From contig JASEJE010000009.1 in the NCBI GenBank assembly GCA_030024085.1, forward strand, positions 1-64,000: DNA of 64,000 nucleotides. The letters run 5' to 3'. Origin of the DNA: Bacillota bacterium. Lineage in GTDB: Bacteria > Bacillota > SHA-98 > UBA4971. Below, one piece after another: positions 1 to 8,532 of the stretch (the stretch's first letter is position 1; every line of letters starts with the position of its first letter). The position numbers and the translations under genes are program-made. The notes beneath the pieces were generated by a model that saw only the letters and a program-made list of their open reading frames with translations, searched no databases and was not told where the DNA came from.

Positions 1-70
1 CCCGTCGTGCAAGCACCGGCAACCCGGAATCTTCTCCCAAACCGGCATGGATTTCCGAACTCACACTTAA
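1..70. repeat. CTAAG-type structured repeat, copy A (right part only)
   Basis: The window opens inside a copy of the short repeat family also seen at 1934-2126 and 40951-41144. The shared right half runs from GTCGTGCAAGCACCGGCAAC through the CCAAACCGGCATGGAT-like segment to a terminal CACACTTAA, which corresponds to CCACACTTAG in the better-kept copies. The left half lies outside the window. Confidence 0.75.
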
Positions 71-178
71 GGGGCAGCCACGCGGCCCTGACTGACCCTT
101 CCGGACGCGACGCTGCTGTGGTATGCTCAAGAAGGTGCTGGGGGCGCTCAGCCGCAGCGCTTCCCCATCCACCAGGGA

Positions 179-907
179 TTGTCGAAATGCGGTGGACCCG
201 GCCGGTGCCGCCAGGCGCCGTGCCACCTGCGCAGCAAGGAGGAGATCACCATCAAACGTAAGCCGAAGTACAATGACCACATCACCTACCTTCTCGAACG
301 CGGAATGGCAGAGGTACTTGTGGCGAATACGGGATTGATGGGCGTCGAAACGGCGGAGAGCACGTTTCACACGGTGCTTGAAATCGACCCGGGAAACATC
401 GAGGCGCTCAACCTGCTAGCCCAGATCTGCGCTCAGACCCGGAGGCACAAAGAGGCCCGCGAGTTTCTTGCGTGCGCTGTGGAGAGTGCTGGCAGCGAAA
501 AGGACCCGGAGGTCGCAGTCGAACTTGTGAAGAACCTCGCGGAAATCTACGAGGGGGCGCATAGATTCCAGCTTGCAGCCGGGATCTACGAACTCGGGCT
601 CGAGCGCATCGATAGCGCAGTGTTTCATCACGGTATCGCGTACTGCTACGCGAAGCTCGGGCACTACCGGAAGGCCCTGTCCCATTCGAGGCGAGCTGTC
701 GAGATGGATCCCAACAACTCCGTATTCGTGAGCGACCTTGGATACACGCTCCTAGAGACGGGAGACCTCCATGGGGCAAAGTCCCTGTTCGAGCGCGCCA
801 TTGAACTGGACCCGGCCAACAAGCTCGCCAGGGGGAACCTTGCACATTGCGTCGAACTGATGGAACAGGGAAGAGCAGATCAGGACGAGCGCTCCGGGCG
901 ATCATAG
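179..907 (+). CDS. Tetratricopeptide repeat protein
   Basis: A soluble TPR protein of at most 242 residues, probably a protein-interaction scaffold with no enzymatic domain. Typical TPR helix pairs are visible, such as ALNLLAQICAQTRRHKEAREF, YCYAKLGHYRKALSHSRRAVEMDPN and LGYTLLETGDLHGAKSLFERAIELDPAN. The last two are consecutive canonical 34-residue units. The start is unclear. The track uses a TTG at 179. A strong AAGGAGG at 236-242 sits just before in-frame ATC codons (ATC at 251), which would be a rare start. The first in-frame ATG is at 305, without a clear ribosome site. There is no signal peptide or membrane segment. The next gene is a decayed peptidase, so the context gives no hint of the partner. 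Confidence 0.75.
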   Translation: MSKCGGPGRCRQAPCHLRSKEEITIKRKPKYNDHITYLLERGMAEVLVANTGLMGVETAESTFHTVLEIDPGNIEALNLLAQICAQTRRHKEAREFLACAVESAGSEKDPEVAVELVKNLAEIYEGAHRFQLAAGIYELGLERIDSAVFHHGIAYCYAKLGHYRKALSHSRRAVEMDPNNSVFVSDLGYTLLETGDLHGAKSLFERAIELDPANKLARGNLAHCVELMEQGRADQDERSGRS

Positions 908-979
908 ATCATAGGAGAAAGCGAGAGAAAGCGGACTGCGCCTGTCGGCTCACCGCGCGGGGGCGCGGACCAGCGAATC

Positions 980-1670
980 GTGCCCGCTCGTATGGACGAG
1001 TCCCACATGTGCGAAAAGGGGGCGGGGGAGATCGAGAACAGCGCCACAAGCCCCACCAGGCCCAGGGCGAGGGATATCGGGATAGAAATCGGGGTGTTCA
1101 GGCCAGGGAGATCGAATGCCATCATCGACGTGGCGGGGGTCGGGGTCGGCCACTGCACCCTGGTGAGCGGCGACGGGAAGCTGGTGCCGGGCAAGGGGCC
1201 CGTGAGGACCGGCGTCACAGTAGTGGTGCCGCACGCGGGGAGCCTGTTCGAGGAGAAGGTGCCCGCCGCCGCGTTTGCCCTGAACGCTTTCGGAAAGGCC
1301 ATCGGCCTCGAACAGCTCAACGAGCTTGGGAACCTTGAGACCCCAATAGCGCTCACCAACACCCTGAACGCTCCGCTCGTGGCGGACGCGATCATCGAAT
1401 GGTCGCTCGGGCGAAACCCGGACATCGGGATCGCCACCAGCACGGTTAACCCTGTGGTGGGTGAGGTAAACGATGGTTTCCTGAACGACATCCAGGGGCG
1501 GCACGTGCGCAAGGAGCATGTCTTTGAGGCGATAGGCCGCGCCCTGGAAATGGCCGAGGCTGCAGCCGAGGCAGAAGCCGGGGCCGCGACCGGGGCCAGG
1601 GTCGGGGTCGGAACCACGACCACAGCGAGCCTCGCCGCCGACGGCTCGTCCGTCGTCAGCGGCGCGCCTT
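980..1670 (+). pseudogene. Truncated P1/DmpA-family aminopeptidase
   Basis: The first two thirds of an L-aminopeptidase/D-esterase of the DmpA (P1, Ntn-hydrolase) family. Family landmarks are NAIIDVAGVGVGHCTL near the N-terminus and the conserved LEQLNELGNLETPIALTNT segment, followed by IGIATSTVNPVVGE. Members are about 350 residues long and self-cleave before a catalytic serine in the C-terminal half. Here the recognisable homology stops around base 1660 in an Ala/Glu/Gly-rich stretch. The ORF then runs on into unrelated sequence, ending at 1774 (Cys-rich, ending MALASWRTRGRQ). The catalytic serine region is therefore missing and the protein should be inactive. The downstream neighbour is a fragment of a PIN toxin in the opposite direction, so this spot looks like a deletion or rearrangement joint. 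Confidence 0.75.
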
Positions 1671-1933
1671 GTTCTTGTGCTTGTTGTATGGCTCTTGCCA
1701 GTTGGCGCACGAGGGGTCGGCAGGGAGGTGCTCATCGATGGAACGCGTGGAACAGCGTATACCGGATGCGCTGAGGATGTTGCCCGAGAGCGAGAAAGGT
1801 ACATTCTCGAGGGCGATAACGTCCTCGCCGTTATACGTGCAGGCCCTGTCCATGCCCAGCGCCCGCATCTGAGCCACCAACCAGGCGTCGAAGATATCTC
1901 CGCCCGCTGCCCCCCTCTCCCAGACGACTTCCG
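1656..1933 (-). pseudogene. C-terminal fragment of a PIN-domain (VapC-like) protein
   Basis: The minus-strand ORF contains GGDIFDAWLVAQMRALGMDR followed by ACTYNGEDVIALENV. This matches the C-terminal half of PIN-domain ribonucleases of the VapC type, where an acidic residue in the FDAWLVAQ helix and one in the T-x-N-x-x-D loop bind metal. The N-terminal half, with the first catalytic aspartate, is absent. Reading upstream, the gene runs straight into structured repeat copy B at 1934. No VapB-like antitoxin is visible. The end of the ORF (PYNKHKNKARR) may be readthrough into foreign sequence. Recognition rests on the one conserved segment, so confidence is moderate. Confidence 0.5.
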
Positions 1934-2126
1934 GCAAGTGTGGGTGCAGAGTCTACTGCCACTTTTCCAGGGGTTGCCGGTGCTGCACTCCGGGGACGGC
2001 GCGCTTGCGGCGCGCCTCGTTAGATTTGGCGCTCAGGCTTGCCAAATCGAGAGCGCCCCGTCGTGCAAGCACTGGCAACCGGGAAGCTCCTACCAGACTG
2101 GCACGGATCTCTGAACCCACACTTAG
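1934..2126. repeat. CTAAG-type structured repeat, copy B
   Basis: A 193-bp element. Its ends are near-perfect inverted repeats: left CAAGTGTGGGTGCAGAG, right CTCTGAACCCACACTTAG read inward. Inside are nested hairpins. GGGTTGCCGGTGCTGCAC pairs with GTGCAAGCACTGGCAAC, GGCGCGCTTGCGGCGCGCC is self-complementary, and GATTTGGC pairs with GCCAAATC. It is almost identical to copy C at 40951-41144. The gene fragments on both sides are cut at its borders. Confidence 0.8.
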
Positions 2127-2450
2127 TCGCAGGTCCAGATCCTCAGGACTAAAGACAAAGACCGTCAGTTTGACCTTCTTGACCGCACCATGGCCATTGC
2201 GCACGAAACTATTACGCCCGTCAACCGCCTCGATAACAATCTGCTCTGGTCCGCGCACCTCCGGCTTGGAGAGCAGCCATCGATTCATCCGAGAAGCCAA
2301 AAGCCTGGCTTCGGTCTCGCTCATCCCCAGCTCGCTCTTGAGTTCCGCGGCTACTTGATTCTCCAGAGTCTTCTTCCTTGCCGAGGTCACCTGATTCGCT
2401 CTGCTGATTACCGAGCCTCTGTCGCCTACGCGAAAACCCACGAACGGCAT
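2127..2450 (-). pseudogene. N-terminal part of a DUF1670 protein, cut by repeat B
   Basis: This encodes about 105 residues of a DUF1670-family protein: RKKTLENQVAAELKSELGMS, SETEARLLASRMNRWLLSKP, GPEQIVIEAVDGRNSFVRNG and KKVKLTVFVFSPEDLDLRL. The family is common in thermophilic and high-GC Firmicutes, is usually around 250-300 residues and has no proven function that I know of. The reading frame continues from DLDLRL directly into the right end of structured repeat B, which adds an unrelated tail and a stop near 1953. The C-terminal half is lost. The coding sequence stops being family-like exactly at the repeat border, so insertion or deletion at the repeat is the likely cause. Confidence 0.7.
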
Positions 2451-2519
2451 CCCACGCCTGACGTATACGGCGTAGCTCGTTGCCGGGTTGCCCGGCCGCC
2501 AAGACAGTCCGTTGCGAGA

Positions 2520-3335
2520 CTACGGCTTGATGCCCGCTTTCTTCTTAATGAAGGCTTGAAAGCTCTTGTAGAAGTCCGCCAGCTTCTGGGCGTTCGCCTT
2601 TGCTCCTTCCATGAGCCGCTTTATCTCTTGTTGACTGGGCGGGGTACCTTGATTAGCGCCCTGCCCTGCCCCTAGACGCCCCCCGCTTGCCTGTGGAGTG
2701 AGGCCGTACTTCGCAGGGTCGAAATCAAAGTTGTCTACATATGCGATCTGCTTTGCCGAAAGAGCCTTCTCTATCTTCTCGATCGCCTGACGGAGCGCTT
2801 CCTCGTGGGCCTCGCGTTGCCTGCGAAGCTCCTGCATCCTAGTGTCATCTCTCTGCACAGTGCCTTGGCCTGTCTGACCCTGGCCCTGCCAACCAGGACG
2901 ATTTCCGATTTCAAATTGGGCCGGATCGACCTCGAGCCGGATAAGGCCCTTCTCAACCAGGGACTTGAATGTAGGCCATATGCTGGTCGCTTGATCTCGA
3001 GTAAGAGCAAGCTTCTTATCGCGCTCCATGTCCATGATTCCTGCGAGAAGCCAGACGAGATCTTGCTCAGCAGACTGCCTCGTTACCCACTGGCCGCCCG
3101 CCGGCAGCTGGCCACCCGCAGCTCCGGCCTGAGCAATCAGGAAACCAGAATCGCTGTTCTTATCACTCGTCGACGCGCCCGTCGACGCGCCCGCCGGCGC
3201 ACTCGACAGCGCGCTTGCCGCCACCGCCACCAGGATCACGACCCCCAGTGGGAGCAGCAATCCACCGACCAGCCCACCGGCCAGCCCGCCAACTAACCGT
3301 TTCCCGAGTCCCAGGCTTATGCGCAGACGCGTCAC
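2520..3335 (-). CDS. Exported protein, last gene of the MacAB-TolC-like operon
   Basis: A 271-residue exported protein of unknown function. A basic start (MTRLRISLGLGKR) is followed by a hydrophobic segment, GLVGGLLLPLGVVILVAVAA, which is a signal peptide or membrane anchor. A low-complexity stretch comes next, then a helical domain with WLLAGIMDMERDKKLALTRDQA, a charged coiled-coil-like part (QELRRQREAHEEALRQAIEKIEKALS) and a conserved-looking YVDNFDFDPAKYGL. The LALTRDQA piece resembles the LTxxQ motif of Spy/CpxP proteins, but the match is short. The GTG start is supported by GGGAGG eight bases upstream. It lies 31 bases downstream of the permease gene on the same strand, so it probably belongs to the efflux operon and may act as a periplasmic sensor or accessory. 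Confidence 0.7.
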   Translation of the reverse strand: MTRLRISLGLGKRLVGGLAGGLVGGLLLPLGVVILVAVAASALSSAPAGASTGASTSDKNSDSGFLIAQAGAAGGQLPAGGQWVTRQSAEQDLVWLLAGIMDMERDKKLALTRDQATSIWPTFKSLVEKGLIRLEVDPAQFEIGNRPGWQGQGQTGQGTVQRDDTRMQELRRQREAHEEALRQAIEKIEKALSAKQIAYVDNFDFDPAKYGLTPQASGGRLGAGQGANQGTPPSQQEIKRLMEGAKANAQKLADFYKSFQAFIKKKAGIKP

Positions 3336-3366
3336 CTCGAGTCCCTCCCCTCACTCACCCACTCAC

Positions 3367-4575
3367 TCACTCGTACCGCAGGGCCTCTACAGGGTTCAAG
3401 CGCCCTGCTCTGCTTGCCGGGTATATGCCGAAGAAGAGCCCAACAGCGAGCGAAAAGCAGAACGGAAGTAGTACAGCGCCCAGGGAGACCGCGGCAGGCC
3501 ACCCTGCGACCCGGGCCGCAATCCTCGAGCCGGCGCTCCCGACGATGATGCCGATCACGCCACCGACAACGCTCAGCACAACCGATTCGATCAGGAATTG
3601 CATCAGGATATCCACCGTTCTTGCGCCCAAAGCCTTTCGCAGCCCTATCTCTCTTGTCCTCTCGGTCACGGAGACCAGCATTATGTTCATGACCCCGATC
3701 CCGCCGACAAGAAGCGACACGCTGGCGATGCCCGCGAGAAGGAGGGTGAACACCCGGGTGACGTCCTGGGCAGCGCCCAGGACATCGGCCTGGTTTCTCA
3801 CGTAAAAGGCGTCGGTGCTGCCCAGGCGGGCGGCCAGAGCGGACACTATCTCGTCATTGGCGGCGTCCATGGATTTCGCGTCGTGGGCCTGGGCGTAGAT
3901 CGTCCGCACGTACTTCGTCCCCAGGATGCGCTTCTGGGCAGTTGTTATCGGAACGTAAATCGCATCGTCCACGTTGGTCATGCCGCTCTGACCCTTGGAC
4001 CCCATGACACCGACGACCCGCAGGCGCACCTGACCGACCTTGAGCTCTTGCCCGATGGGATCCGCACCCGAAAAGAGTTCATCGATGACGCCCTGGCCCA
4101 CCACGGCGACCTTCGCCGCCGATAGAACATCCTGCTCTGTAAAGAAGGACCCCGAGGCAACGGTGAAAGCCCTTACCGACAGATACTCAGGGGTTGTCGC
4201 CACAACCTGCGTTTGTATGCTGCTCGACCCGTACCTCACAGTGGTACCTCTCGAGATCTCCGGGGCCACGGCACCGACGGACGGGCACTCATCGCGTATC
4301 GCCTGGACCTCGTCCATTGTAAGGACATCCATACTTCCAAATGCACCCATGGTCCGCGCGCCCGGCTCCCGGGTCCTGCCGGGCATGACGATCAGAAGGT
4401 TAGAGCCGAGCCGCTCTATTTGGGACGATACCTGGAGATTCGCACCCTCGCCGATCGCCACCATGATGACGACTGCAGCAACTCCTATGATCACGCCCAG
4501 CATCGTGAGGCCCGAACGCATCTTGTTGCTTGTGATACTCGAGAGCGCCGTGCGAACGCCTTCTAGCAGGTTCAC
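3367..4575 (-). CDS. MacB-like ABC transporter permease (FtsX domain)
   Basis: A 402-residue inner-membrane subunit of the MacB/LolCE mechanotransmission class. The N-terminal helix is followed by the hallmark KMRSGLTMLGVIIGVAAVV. A periplasmic MacB_PCD domain (about residues 45-245) comes next. Three C-terminal FtsX helices follow: GIASVSLLVGGIGVMNIMLV, the VTERTREIGLRKALGA loop that couples to the ATPase, and two further segments ending near PASRAGRLNPVEALRYE. Length and order are normal. The GTG start overlaps the stop of the ATPase gene by four bases (GTGA), so the two are translationally coupled. With the adaptor and TolC genes upstream it should form a tripartite exporter for peptides, antibiotics or lipoproteins. 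The substrate cannot be read from sequence. Confidence 0.92.
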   Translation of the reverse strand: MNLLEGVRTALSSITSNKMRSGLTMLGVIIGVAAVVIMVAIGEGANLQVSSQIERLGSNLLIVMPGRTREPGARTMGAFGSMDVLTMDEVQAIRDECPSVGAVAPEISRGTTVRYGSSSIQTQVVATTPEYLSVRAFTVASGSFFTEQDVLSAAKVAVVGQGVIDELFSGADPIGQELKVGQVRLRVVGVMGSKGQSGMTNVDDAIYVPITTAQKRILGTKYVRTIYAQAHDAKSMDAANDEIVSALAARLGSTDAFYVRNQADVLGAAQDVTRVFTLLLAGIASVSLLVGGIGVMNIMLVSVTERTREIGLRKALGARTVDILMQFLIESVVLSVVGGVIGIIVGSAGSRIAARVAGWPAAVSLGAVLLPFCFSLAVGLFFGIYPASRAGRLNPVEALRYE

Positions 4576-5336
4576 CCCGCCTTCACCTCCTCGGCGGTGC
4601 CCTCTGTGAGGCCGGCGATCAGGGCATCCAGCGATTCGTCTCGCTCTGCGATTGTCCTCGAGGACAGGGTTTCATCCGCAACTATGAGCCCATCGCGGAA
4701 GCGGACGATTCTCTTGGCATACTGGGCAATATCGGCGTTATGGGTAACCAGGACTACGGTGATCCCGCTATCGTTTAGTGCCTGGAAGATCGCCATGATT
4801 TCCACACCCGACTTCGTATCCAGATTGCCTGTGGGCTCATCTGCGAGGACGATCTGCGGGTGCGTTACCAGGCTTCGTGCTATGGCGACCCGCTGCTGCT
4901 GGCCGCCTGAAAGCTCCGAAGGTTTATGATGAAGCCGATCCTTGAGCCCCACCGCCTCCAGTGCCCTCACCGCGAGGAGTCTTCGAGTACGCCTGGGCAC
5001 ACCCCGATAGATCAACGGTAGCTCGACGTTGGCAGCCGCGTTGAGCCTCGGCAGGAGGTTATACGTCTGAAAGACAAACCCTATGCGCCGATTTCTCACG
5101 CGGGCGAGCTCGGTGTCGTCCATCTCGCTCACGAGCACCTCATCGAGAGAATAGGACCCTTCTGTGGGTTGGTCCAGGCAACCGAGGATATTCATGAACG
5201 TGGTCTTGCCAGAGCCCGAGGGACCCATGATGGCGACGAATTCGCCTTCGTCGATGCGAAGCGACACGCCTCGCAGCGCAGCAACCTCAATGCTGCCAAC
5301 CCTGTAGATTTTCCTCAACCGATCAACTTCGATCAC
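4572..5336 (-). CDS. MacB/LolD-type ABC transporter ATP-binding protein
   Basis: The nucleotide-binding subunit that powers the adjacent FtsX-type permease. Walker A GPSGSGKTT, the family-specific QTYNLLPRLNAAANVELPL, signature LSGGQQQRVAIARSL, Walker B IVLADEPTGNLD and the switch histidine in VVLVTHNADIA are all present. The track starts at 5387. A GTG at 5336, giving MIEVDRLRKIYRVG, is better placed. It is preceded by GGGGTGAG, and the encoded N-terminus matches the usual beginning of this family, whereas the extra 17 residues (GAGPGPDSAVVRGESS) look non-homologous. Its stop codon overlaps the start of the permease. Confidence 0.92.
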   Translation of the reverse strand: MIEVDRLRKIYRVGSIEVAALRGVSLRIDEGEFVAIMGPSGSGKTTFMNILGCLDQPTEGSYSLDEVLVSEMDDTELARVRNRRIGFVFQTYNLLPRLNAAANVELPLIYRGVPRRTRRLLAVRALEAVGLKDRLHHKPSELSGGQQQRVAIARSLVTHPQIVLADEPTGNLDTKSGVEIMAIFQALNDSGITVVLVTHNADIAQYAKRIVRFRDGLIVADETLSSRTIAERDESLDALIAGLTEGTAEEVKAG

Positions 5337-5497
5337 GCTCGACTCACCCCGTACGACGGCCGAGTCGGGGCCGGGACCAGCTCCCATGAACCCACTCTTC
5401 TAGTGGACCCACTTCACTCGTGGACCCACTCCTGTGTAAGCCCCGTGAGAACTCGTCGCTAGAGCCCGGCACCCGCCTCGCTATCTTGCCGTCCGTG

Positions 5498-7063
5498 TCA
5501 TGGTCTGCCGCCGAAGAACGCGCCGCCTCCGAAGGGCATCATGGGGTTCGTACTCTGGCCTCTGGTGCCTCCGGCGCCTGCAGACGCGCTATTGGACCTG
5601 CGGATCGCCACTATTTCACCTGCCTCAAGCCCGGAAATAACCTCCGTGATGCTTCCGTCGGTGATGCCCAGCTCGACACGCTTGAAGAAAGGTTCCCCGT
5701 TTTCGTCGAGGGTGCGAGCCATTAGCTGCCCACGACGTTCCTCCAGCGCTGCATTGGGGATTGTAAGCACGTTAGCGCGCCGATCCAGGATGATATCCAC
5801 GTCAGCTGTCATGCCTGCCTTCAGGATTCGGCTATCATCGGTGACCCCGACCGTTACTTCGAAGTAAACCACGCTGCTGATGACCTTCCCCTGTTCTGCA
5901 ACGCCTTCCACGACTCCCCTGAAAACCCTTCCGGGAACCGACTCCACCTTCACATCGGCCTGCTGACCCACCCTGACACTGTGGACGTCTGTTTCATCGA
6001 CGTTCGCCACGACCTCGAGGTGTGTGAGGTCCGCGACCACCGCAAGCACGCTGGATTGCCCTGCGAGTTGCCCCGGCTGGGCTGCAACCTCGGTAACCGT
6101 TCCGTCTATAGGTGACACGATCCGCGTGAGGCTCAGGTTGCGCTCCGCCGCGCTGACGGCGTTTCTGGCCTGAGCCACCTGCGCTTGCGCAGTGAGAAGC
6201 TGTTGCTGGACGCTCGTGGCTTCGGCGTTCGCCTGCGCCACGCTCAGGTTTGTCCTGGCCTGGGCCACCGCCGCCTCGGCTGCCGCAAGCTCGTCAGGAT
6301 CGGGACCGGCGAGCAGCAGGTCCAGCTTTTGCTCCGCAGACTTCAGCGATTCAACCGCGGTGAGGTACTTGCTTTCAGCGTTTTCCAATTGTTGACGTGT
6401 CACCGCGCCCTGTCCGAACAGGGTCTTGTTACGCTCATACTCCTTCTTTGCGCTGTCGACAGTGAGCTGCGCCTGGCTGACCTGGGACCTGGCCTGCTCG
6501 ATATCCTGCGGCGTTGCACCCTCTTTAAGCTGGGCCAGCTTTGCCTCGGCGTTGAGGAGGTTCACCCTGGCTTGCTCTACCTGGAGCCTGTTTTCGGTCG
6601 GAGCAAGCTTCGCCTGCGTCTCTGCCTCTGCGAGCTTCGCCTCCGCAACGGCCAGGTTGTCTCTGGCTTCCTGAAGGCGCTCCCGGGCGTCGGTGTCATC
6701 GAGCCGGACGAGCAACTGACCCTTCTTGACGACGTCCCCTTGCCTGACGAGGACCTCGGTGACAGTCCCGCTGACCTTCGGCACGATCTGGTATGTTGAC
6801 CCTGGCCTCACCGTGCCGGAGGCTGTGACCTTGAGCGTGATCGAGCCCGTCTGCACCGGAACAAGCTGGTAAAGCTCTTCTGAGCTTGCAGCCCCCCGGT
6901 TATTGAGCACGAGTGCCCGGTAAAAGGCATACCCGGCTATCCCAACGGCGCACACAATAGCGACCACGACGGCTATGAGACGCCGTCTGCCCCTGCGCCG
7001 CCCGTTTGCGGTCTTGCGCGCATTCGTCCCACCGCTGCCAGTCGTTCCACCACTGCCAGTCAT
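5498..7063 (-). CDS. MacA/HlyD-family periplasmic adaptor of the efflux system
   Basis: The membrane-fusion subunit linking the MacB-like transporter to a TolC-like channel. After a Gly/Ser/Thr-rich start and a basic patch (GRRRGRRR) there is one membrane anchor, LIAVVVAIVCAVGIAGYAFY. A first barrel-sandwich half (SGTVRPGSTYQIVPKVSGTV) comes next. A very long alpha-helical hairpin of about residues 110-330, rich in Ala, Gln and Glu, follows. Then come the second lipoyl half (IVSPIDGTVTEVAAQPGQLA), a beta-barrel and a membrane-proximal domain. The start chosen at 7063 has GAGGTGG upstream and overlaps the TGA of the preceding TolC-like gene (ATGA). The track's start at 7129 adds 22 residues of overlap. 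The C-terminal tail is Gly-rich (GGGAFFGG). Confidence 0.92.
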   Translation of the reverse strand: MTGSGGTTGSGGTNARKTANGRRRGRRRLIAVVVAIVCAVGIAGYAFYRALVLNNRGAASSEELYQLVPVQTGSITLKVTASGTVRPGSTYQIVPKVSGTVTEVLVRQGDVVKKGQLLVRLDDTDARERLQEARDNLAVAEAKLAEAETQAKLAPTENRLQVEQARVNLLNAEAKLAQLKEGATPQDIEQARSQVSQAQLTVDSAKKEYERNKTLFGQGAVTRQQLENAESKYLTAVESLKSAEQKLDLLLAGPDPDELAAAEAAVAQARTNLSVAQANAEATSVQQQLLTAQAQVAQARNAVSAAERNLSLTRIVSPIDGTVTEVAAQPGQLAGQSSVLAVVADLTHLEVVANVDETDVHSVRVGQQADVKVESVPGRVFRGVVEGVAEQGKVISSVVYFEVTVGVTDDSRILKAGMTADVDIILDRRANVLTIPNAALEERRGQLMARTLDENGEPFFKRVELGITDGSITEVISGLEAGEIVAIRRSNSASAGAGGTRGQSTNPMMPFGGGAFFGGRP

Positions 7064-8532
7064 AGCTTCCACCTCTCGGTTCCCAGCAATCCGACCGCCT
7101 TGCCCAGGCGCGCCCGGGCCAGGTAGCAATCGAATAGAGCCTGGACTTCCCCGGCCTTTGCGTTGGCCAGAGACTGGGTAGCGTCGATGACCTCGGCCAC
7201 CACCCCTGCACCTGCCTCAAAGCGCGCCTCCGTCACGCGGAGCGCCTCTTCGGCCTCGTCCACCGCCTTCTTTGCGAGCTCCAGTTTTAGCAGGGCTTGT
7301 TTCAGTCCCACCGATGCCGCGTAGACATCTTCAACTACTGTCTGCTTCTGACGCTCCAGTGCAGACTCTTGTATCCTCAGGCTCGTCTCTGCTTGCCCGA
7401 GTTTCTCGCGGGACACGCCTCCGTCCCAAAGCGGCCAGGATACTTCAATGCCCGCGCTCGATGTGGACGTGGACTTTGACGCGGCCGGAGCCCCCGGTGC
7501 CCCGACTGTGGAGCGAGAATCCTCAGCCCCTTCGTTCGCGAGCGTAAGTGTCCAACCTACCTGTCCGGATGTGAGGTCAAGTGAACCTGTGGCGGAAACC
7601 GAAACGTCTCCCTGGTTCGAATACGTTGCGGAAAGGCCCACGGAGGGCCACAGGGACCTCCGTGCCGTTTCCAAGGCGGCGCGTGCCTTTTGCATCGATA
7701 AGCTTGCTTGCTTCACTTCCGTCCGGTTTTCGAGGGCAAGCTTCACCAGTTCCTCGAGGTTCTGCTCCTCCTGCTCCACCTGGAAATCGTTCACGAGGTC
7801 GAACCTCGTCTCCGCCGGTAGGCCCAATAGCAGCGCCAGGGAACGCATGGCCGCATCCAGGTCGTCCCCGGCCTTGAGCTGATTGAACCTGGCCTGGTCA
7901 AGCTGGCTCTGAGCCTTCATGAGGTCGAGCTTGGTTGCCACACCCAGGGACAGCTTGCTGCGCACCTCGTCCAGGAAATTGCTCGCCCCTTCAAGGGCGC
8001 CGTCGTTCAAGGACTTGATCTGCTGTGCTTTGAGAACGTTGAGGTAAGCTGAGATTACGTTGAACATCACGTTCTGCCTGGCCCTGGCAAGATCGAGCTC
8101 CGTCCCGTCCAGGTCGATGGCGGCAAGTTCGGTAGGTGAAAGCCCGACGCTAAACGGTGCCGGAAGGATGCCCGGCAGCGTCTGACTTGCCGTCACGCGC
8201 ACGGAAGAGCTGGTATCCGACGTCAAATCTCCCGCCAGGGAATAGACCGAGGTGTCATAATACGAACCCTGGAGAACGACCTTCGGCTGCCGAGACCCGC
8301 TGCTTTCCCGAAGCCTGGAGCGGCTCAGCTCGAGCGCCTGCAGGCTGCTGACGAGTTCGGGACTCTGCCTGGCAGCAAGGTCAAGGGCATCGGCCAGCGT
8401 CAAGCGAACGGGTAGCGATGCCGTGGCGTCCGCCGCTTCGATTCCCCGCGGCCATGCTATAGCTAGGATCGCCACGCCCGCCGCGAGGACGAGGGGTTTT
8501 AACCGTCCTGTCGTCATTGCCCTGATCATCAC
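7060..8532 (-). CDS. TolC-family outer membrane channel protein (second of two)
   Basis: A 490-residue TolC-like outer membrane efflux protein. An N-terminal signal peptide (KPLVLAAGVAILAIAWPRGIEA) is followed by two OEP repeats of long heptad-rich helices. Typical segments are LTLADALDLAARQSPELVSS, IQALELSRSRL-like helices, LDEVRSKLSLGVATKLDLMK, and near the end EAEEALRVTEARFEAGAGVV followed by EVIDATQSLANAK. A Ser/Thr/Ala-rich insertion (GAPGAPAASKSTSTSSAG) lies in the middle. It overlaps both neighbours by four bases (ATGA junctions), which places it firmly in the operon. A TolC homologue implies an outer membrane in this organism. Confidence 0.9.
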   Translation of the reverse strand: MMIRAMTTGRLKPLVLAAGVAILAIAWPRGIEAADATASLPVRLTLADALDLAARQSPELVSSLQALELSRSRLRESSGSRQPKVVLQGSYYDTSVYSLAGDLTSDTSSSVRVTASQTLPGILPAPFSVGLSPTELAAIDLDGTELDLARARQNVMFNVISAYLNVLKAQQIKSLNDGALEGASNFLDEVRSKLSLGVATKLDLMKAQSQLDQARFNQLKAGDDLDAAMRSLALLLGLPAETRFDLVNDFQVEQEEQNLEELVKLALENRTEVKQASLSMQKARAALETARRSLWPSVGLSATYSNQGDVSVSATGSLDLTSGQVGWTLTLANEGAEDSRSTVGAPGAPAASKSTSTSSAGIEVSWPLWDGGVSREKLGQAETSLRIQESALERQKQTVVEDVYAASVGLKQALLKLELAKKAVDEAEEALRVTEARFEAGAGVVAEVIDATQSLANAKAGEVQALFDCYLARARLGKAVGLLGTERWKL

